This document shows, piece by piece, positions 63,301-64,000 of a DNA stretch of 64,000 nucleotides (its first letter is position 1; each line of letters begins with the position of its first letter). This DNA comes from Emticicia aquatica. Its GTDB lineage: Bacteria > Bacteroidota > Bacteroidia > Cytophagales > Spirosomataceae. The stretch spans positions 1,488,001 through 1,552,000 of the forward strand of contig NZ_CAKLPY010000002.1 in NCBI RefSeq assembly GCF_923079645.1, given 5' to 3'. A program made the position numbers and the translations under genes. Below the pieces are notes generated by a model, which was not told the origin of the DNA, ran no database searches, and saw only the letters and a list, made by a program, of their open reading frames with translations.

Positions 63301-63348
63301 AGCTGATAGTCGCCCAACATAGCGACCCACTTGGTAGGACTTCATCAT
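60340..63348 (-). CDS. SusC/RagA-family TonB-linked outer membrane transporter
   Basis: The 1002-residue protein has a signal peptide (ending FSVMAQ near 40), an N-terminal CarboxypepD-like domain (about 41-120), the TonB box region EEVVVVGYGTQKRKEISG (about 122), a plug with the SusC signature DVLRDASSAAIYGSRGANGVILITTKRGK (about 228-256) and a 22-strand barrel ending in Phe. With SusD it forms a TonB-driven import complex. A promoter match is at 63512-63544. Confidence 0.96.
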   Translation of the reverse strand: MMKSYQVGRYVGRLSACVKKSIFTIAAMLLTSLTFSVMAQEVTVSGTVKGADGSGLPGVTVQSKGTTKGTQTGLDGTYKLAGVPKSGVLVFSFVGMETKEVAIGNKTVVDVTLVDDTKALEEVVVVGYGTQKRKEISGTVTSLGSRDFNAGIVTNPLAAAQGKVAGLVITQSSGDPNATPTVRLRGTGSLSAGSEPLYVIDGVIGAPIQNIAPEDIQTMDVLRDASSAAIYGSRGANGVILITTKRGKSGAPSVDFNAYYGTETISQKPDLMNGAQFREAAKKYNQTFTDNGANTDWLDVITRTAHTQNYNVGVSGGSENTSYRASVGYLDQVGTLIGSGKNRLNARLNLDSKALNGKLNMKFNVSASQSNGDIAQNIALGLAQNMRPTDPIYNADGSYYQIPGTFANYNPLAIVENRTQQEKLSDLLANVQAGYTIAEGLVFNVSGTLRTQANNISAFQNSFANVPTRGFGGNSAMRQLNAVTDKQLETTLSYSKALSANSNLNLLGGYTYQDVISDGFGVVNNNFLTDIFEANNIGSGLGIRTNPGFIGSYKNEYKLVSFLGRAQYSLANKYFATVNVRRDGSTKFGDNNKWGFFPSVSVGWAISEEAFLKGSSIVDNMKLRVSWGRTGNSEGIRPLLSKSFYGPSGSYYDGNTGSFLPAYAIQSNANPNLKWEVNENYGAGLDYSLLKGKISGSIDWYTRQTKDLLYTVNAPQEKGYVYPTILANIGSMQNRGVEISMSYQWIDTKDFSFSSTFAGSFNKNKIISLKNNEFAAPDQVFLSTSLGNFIRGTSAVNFSVLQAGQPVGVFYGAKVASISDKGTYVFKDLDGNGKIEPSAGDRDYIGNPNPFFVGGLSNNIKYKNIDFQFQFTSNLGAKIMNTNALLLGRQDGRIAESNALVGALTSKINDTQTIPMDYYVESGNYLRLNNASLGYTIPVGKGIVKRARVYVAGNNLLLFTKYSGVDPEVSQALSIGSQAPGIDVRETYYKTRGITAGVNVSF

Positions 63349-63814
63349 AGGTTGTAATTAAAGAAAGATTAATAAATGATTAATTTAACTTAAAAAATAA
63401 GTTCTCTAAATTCTAGTAATTTCATAGTAAATTATCGTTGATTAGACAGTTTTAACCGAGCGATATAGAAATTTGTTTAGAAAACGTTGAACTATTTTTT
63501 CAATTAACCCCCAAAATTACAAAAAGAAATATATAAAGTCCAAAAGTTTATATTAAAAAATAAAATTTCTTCAAAAAATTCAATTTTGAAAAATTGTACA
63601 AAAACAATATAGCTTTTAGTTTTTCATCGTAATTTTGTAATCAGGTTTAGGTATAAAAATTAAGCTTGTTACTTAATAATTACAATTATTCAGATATCTA
63701 AACCTAATTTTTTTTAAAATTTGTACTTTTTTAAGATTATTTTTCTGTGGATATGTTTTTTTAGTAACGGTTCTAAAAATTAAATATCTTTGAAAAATTC
63801 AAAACCTGCCGATA
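63349..63814. other. divergent intergenic region susC / FAD oxidoreductase
   Basis: In these 466 very AT-rich bases I see a susC promoter (63512-63544), a -7 box for the rightward gene (TATCTTTG, 63785-63792) and no ORF or RNA. The susC leader would be about 160 bases and could hold control elements I cannot identify. Confidence 0.5.
63512..63544 (-). promoter_or_regulatory. susC promoter
   Basis: On the minus strand TTTG (complement of 63541-63544), a 21-base spacer and TAATTTTG (complement of 63512-63519) match the -33/-7 pattern. Confidence 0.5.
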
Positions 63815-64000
63815 ATGATTGACCAACAATTAAAGCAGCTTGCCAAAGATTTAGCTGGTGAACTCTACCTTGATAACGTGATGCGTACGCTGTACGCTAC
63901 TGATGCGTCGGCTTATCGTGAAATGCCACTTGCGGTAGCAATTCCTAAAGATGAGTCCGACATAAAAAAACTAATATCCTTTGCACAAAATAATAAAACA
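63815..64000 (+). CDS. FAD-binding oxidoreductase (GlcD-like), start only
   Basis: Sixty-two codons run from ATG 63815 to the window edge. The fragment contains YATDASAYREMPLAVAIPKDESDIKKLISFA in outline, matching the start of D-lactate/glycolate oxidase-type FAD_binding_4 proteins (often fused to an FeS reductase). No catalytic part is visible. A -7 box TATCTTTG is at 63785-63792. Confidence 0.75.
   Translation, partial: MIDQQLKQLAKDLAGELYLDNVMRTLYATDASAYREMPLAVAIPKDESDIKKLISFAQNNKT

Noticed and set aside
1..64000. tRNA, rRNA, integrase, transposase or prophage genes
   Set aside because: None was recognised while reading both strands; gene order looks like ordinary chromosome.

Overview
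The window is about 64 kb of AT-rich chromosome from a Bacteroidota bacterium. The evidence is a SusC/SusD pair, a TonB receptor next to a DUF4249 lipoprotein, DUF5606, DUF4292 and DUF5916 proteins, a GldA-type ABC ATPase, mreBCD, and many start sites preceded by the Bacteroidota -7 element TAnnTTTG with few Shine-Dalgarno sequences. The mix suits the order Cytophagales (for example Emticicia, Flectobacillus or Arcicella relatives), but the genus is an inference. No rRNA, tRNA, CRISPR array, insertion sequence or prophage gene was seen.

Layout. 1-9.3 kb: a truncated DUF5916 outer-membrane-type protein, then small stress and regulatory genes: a WYL regulator, DinB, a Crp/Fnr regulator, OsmC, a DUF1624 membrane protein, a TetR regulator with an MFS efflux pump, and a small orphan protein. 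Two 22-bp palindromes with the same core lie upstream of dinB and of the orphan, suggesting a small WYL regulon. 9.3-16.6 kb: two exported repeat proteins, an aldo/keto reductase overlapping a phytanoyl-CoA dioxygenase and divergent from an AraC regulator, an alkaline-phosphatase-family hydrolase and a beta-lactamase-like lipoprotein. 16.7-19.3 kb: mreB, mreC and mreD, without the usual PBP2/RodA genes after them. 19.6-32 kb: mostly housekeeping genes (GH3 enzyme, SppA, EngB, DUF5606, a Gfo/Idh/MocA protein, gldA-like, cutC, argG, an LptF/G permease) and a divergent MntR/MntH pair with clear palindromic operators.

32-45.9 kb: an unknown membrane protein with a Uma2 nuclease-fold protein, xylose isomerase, a TMTC-like TPR membrane protein, a forward run of TPR protein, DUF4292 lipoprotein, EnvC and PanB, a MerC-like membrane protein under a Zur-like palindrome, and a reverse cluster of epimerase, glycosyltransferase and flippase. 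46-63.4 kb: outer-membrane uptake genes on the minus strand: DUF4249 plus TonB receptor, three VCBS lipoproteins in a row (two are large tandem ASPIC/UnbV paralogs), and SusD plus SusC, with one plus-strand thioredoxin-like protein that lacks its active site. The last 186 bases begin an FAD-dependent oxidoreductase.

Nothing here is clearly a new defence or mobile system. The best candidates for undescribed biology are the WYL palindrome regulon with its orphan small protein, the VCBS lipoprotein trio beside SusCD, and the five-unit FKY beta-helix protein. Regulatory calls rest on symmetry and position read by eye, not on genome-wide searches.
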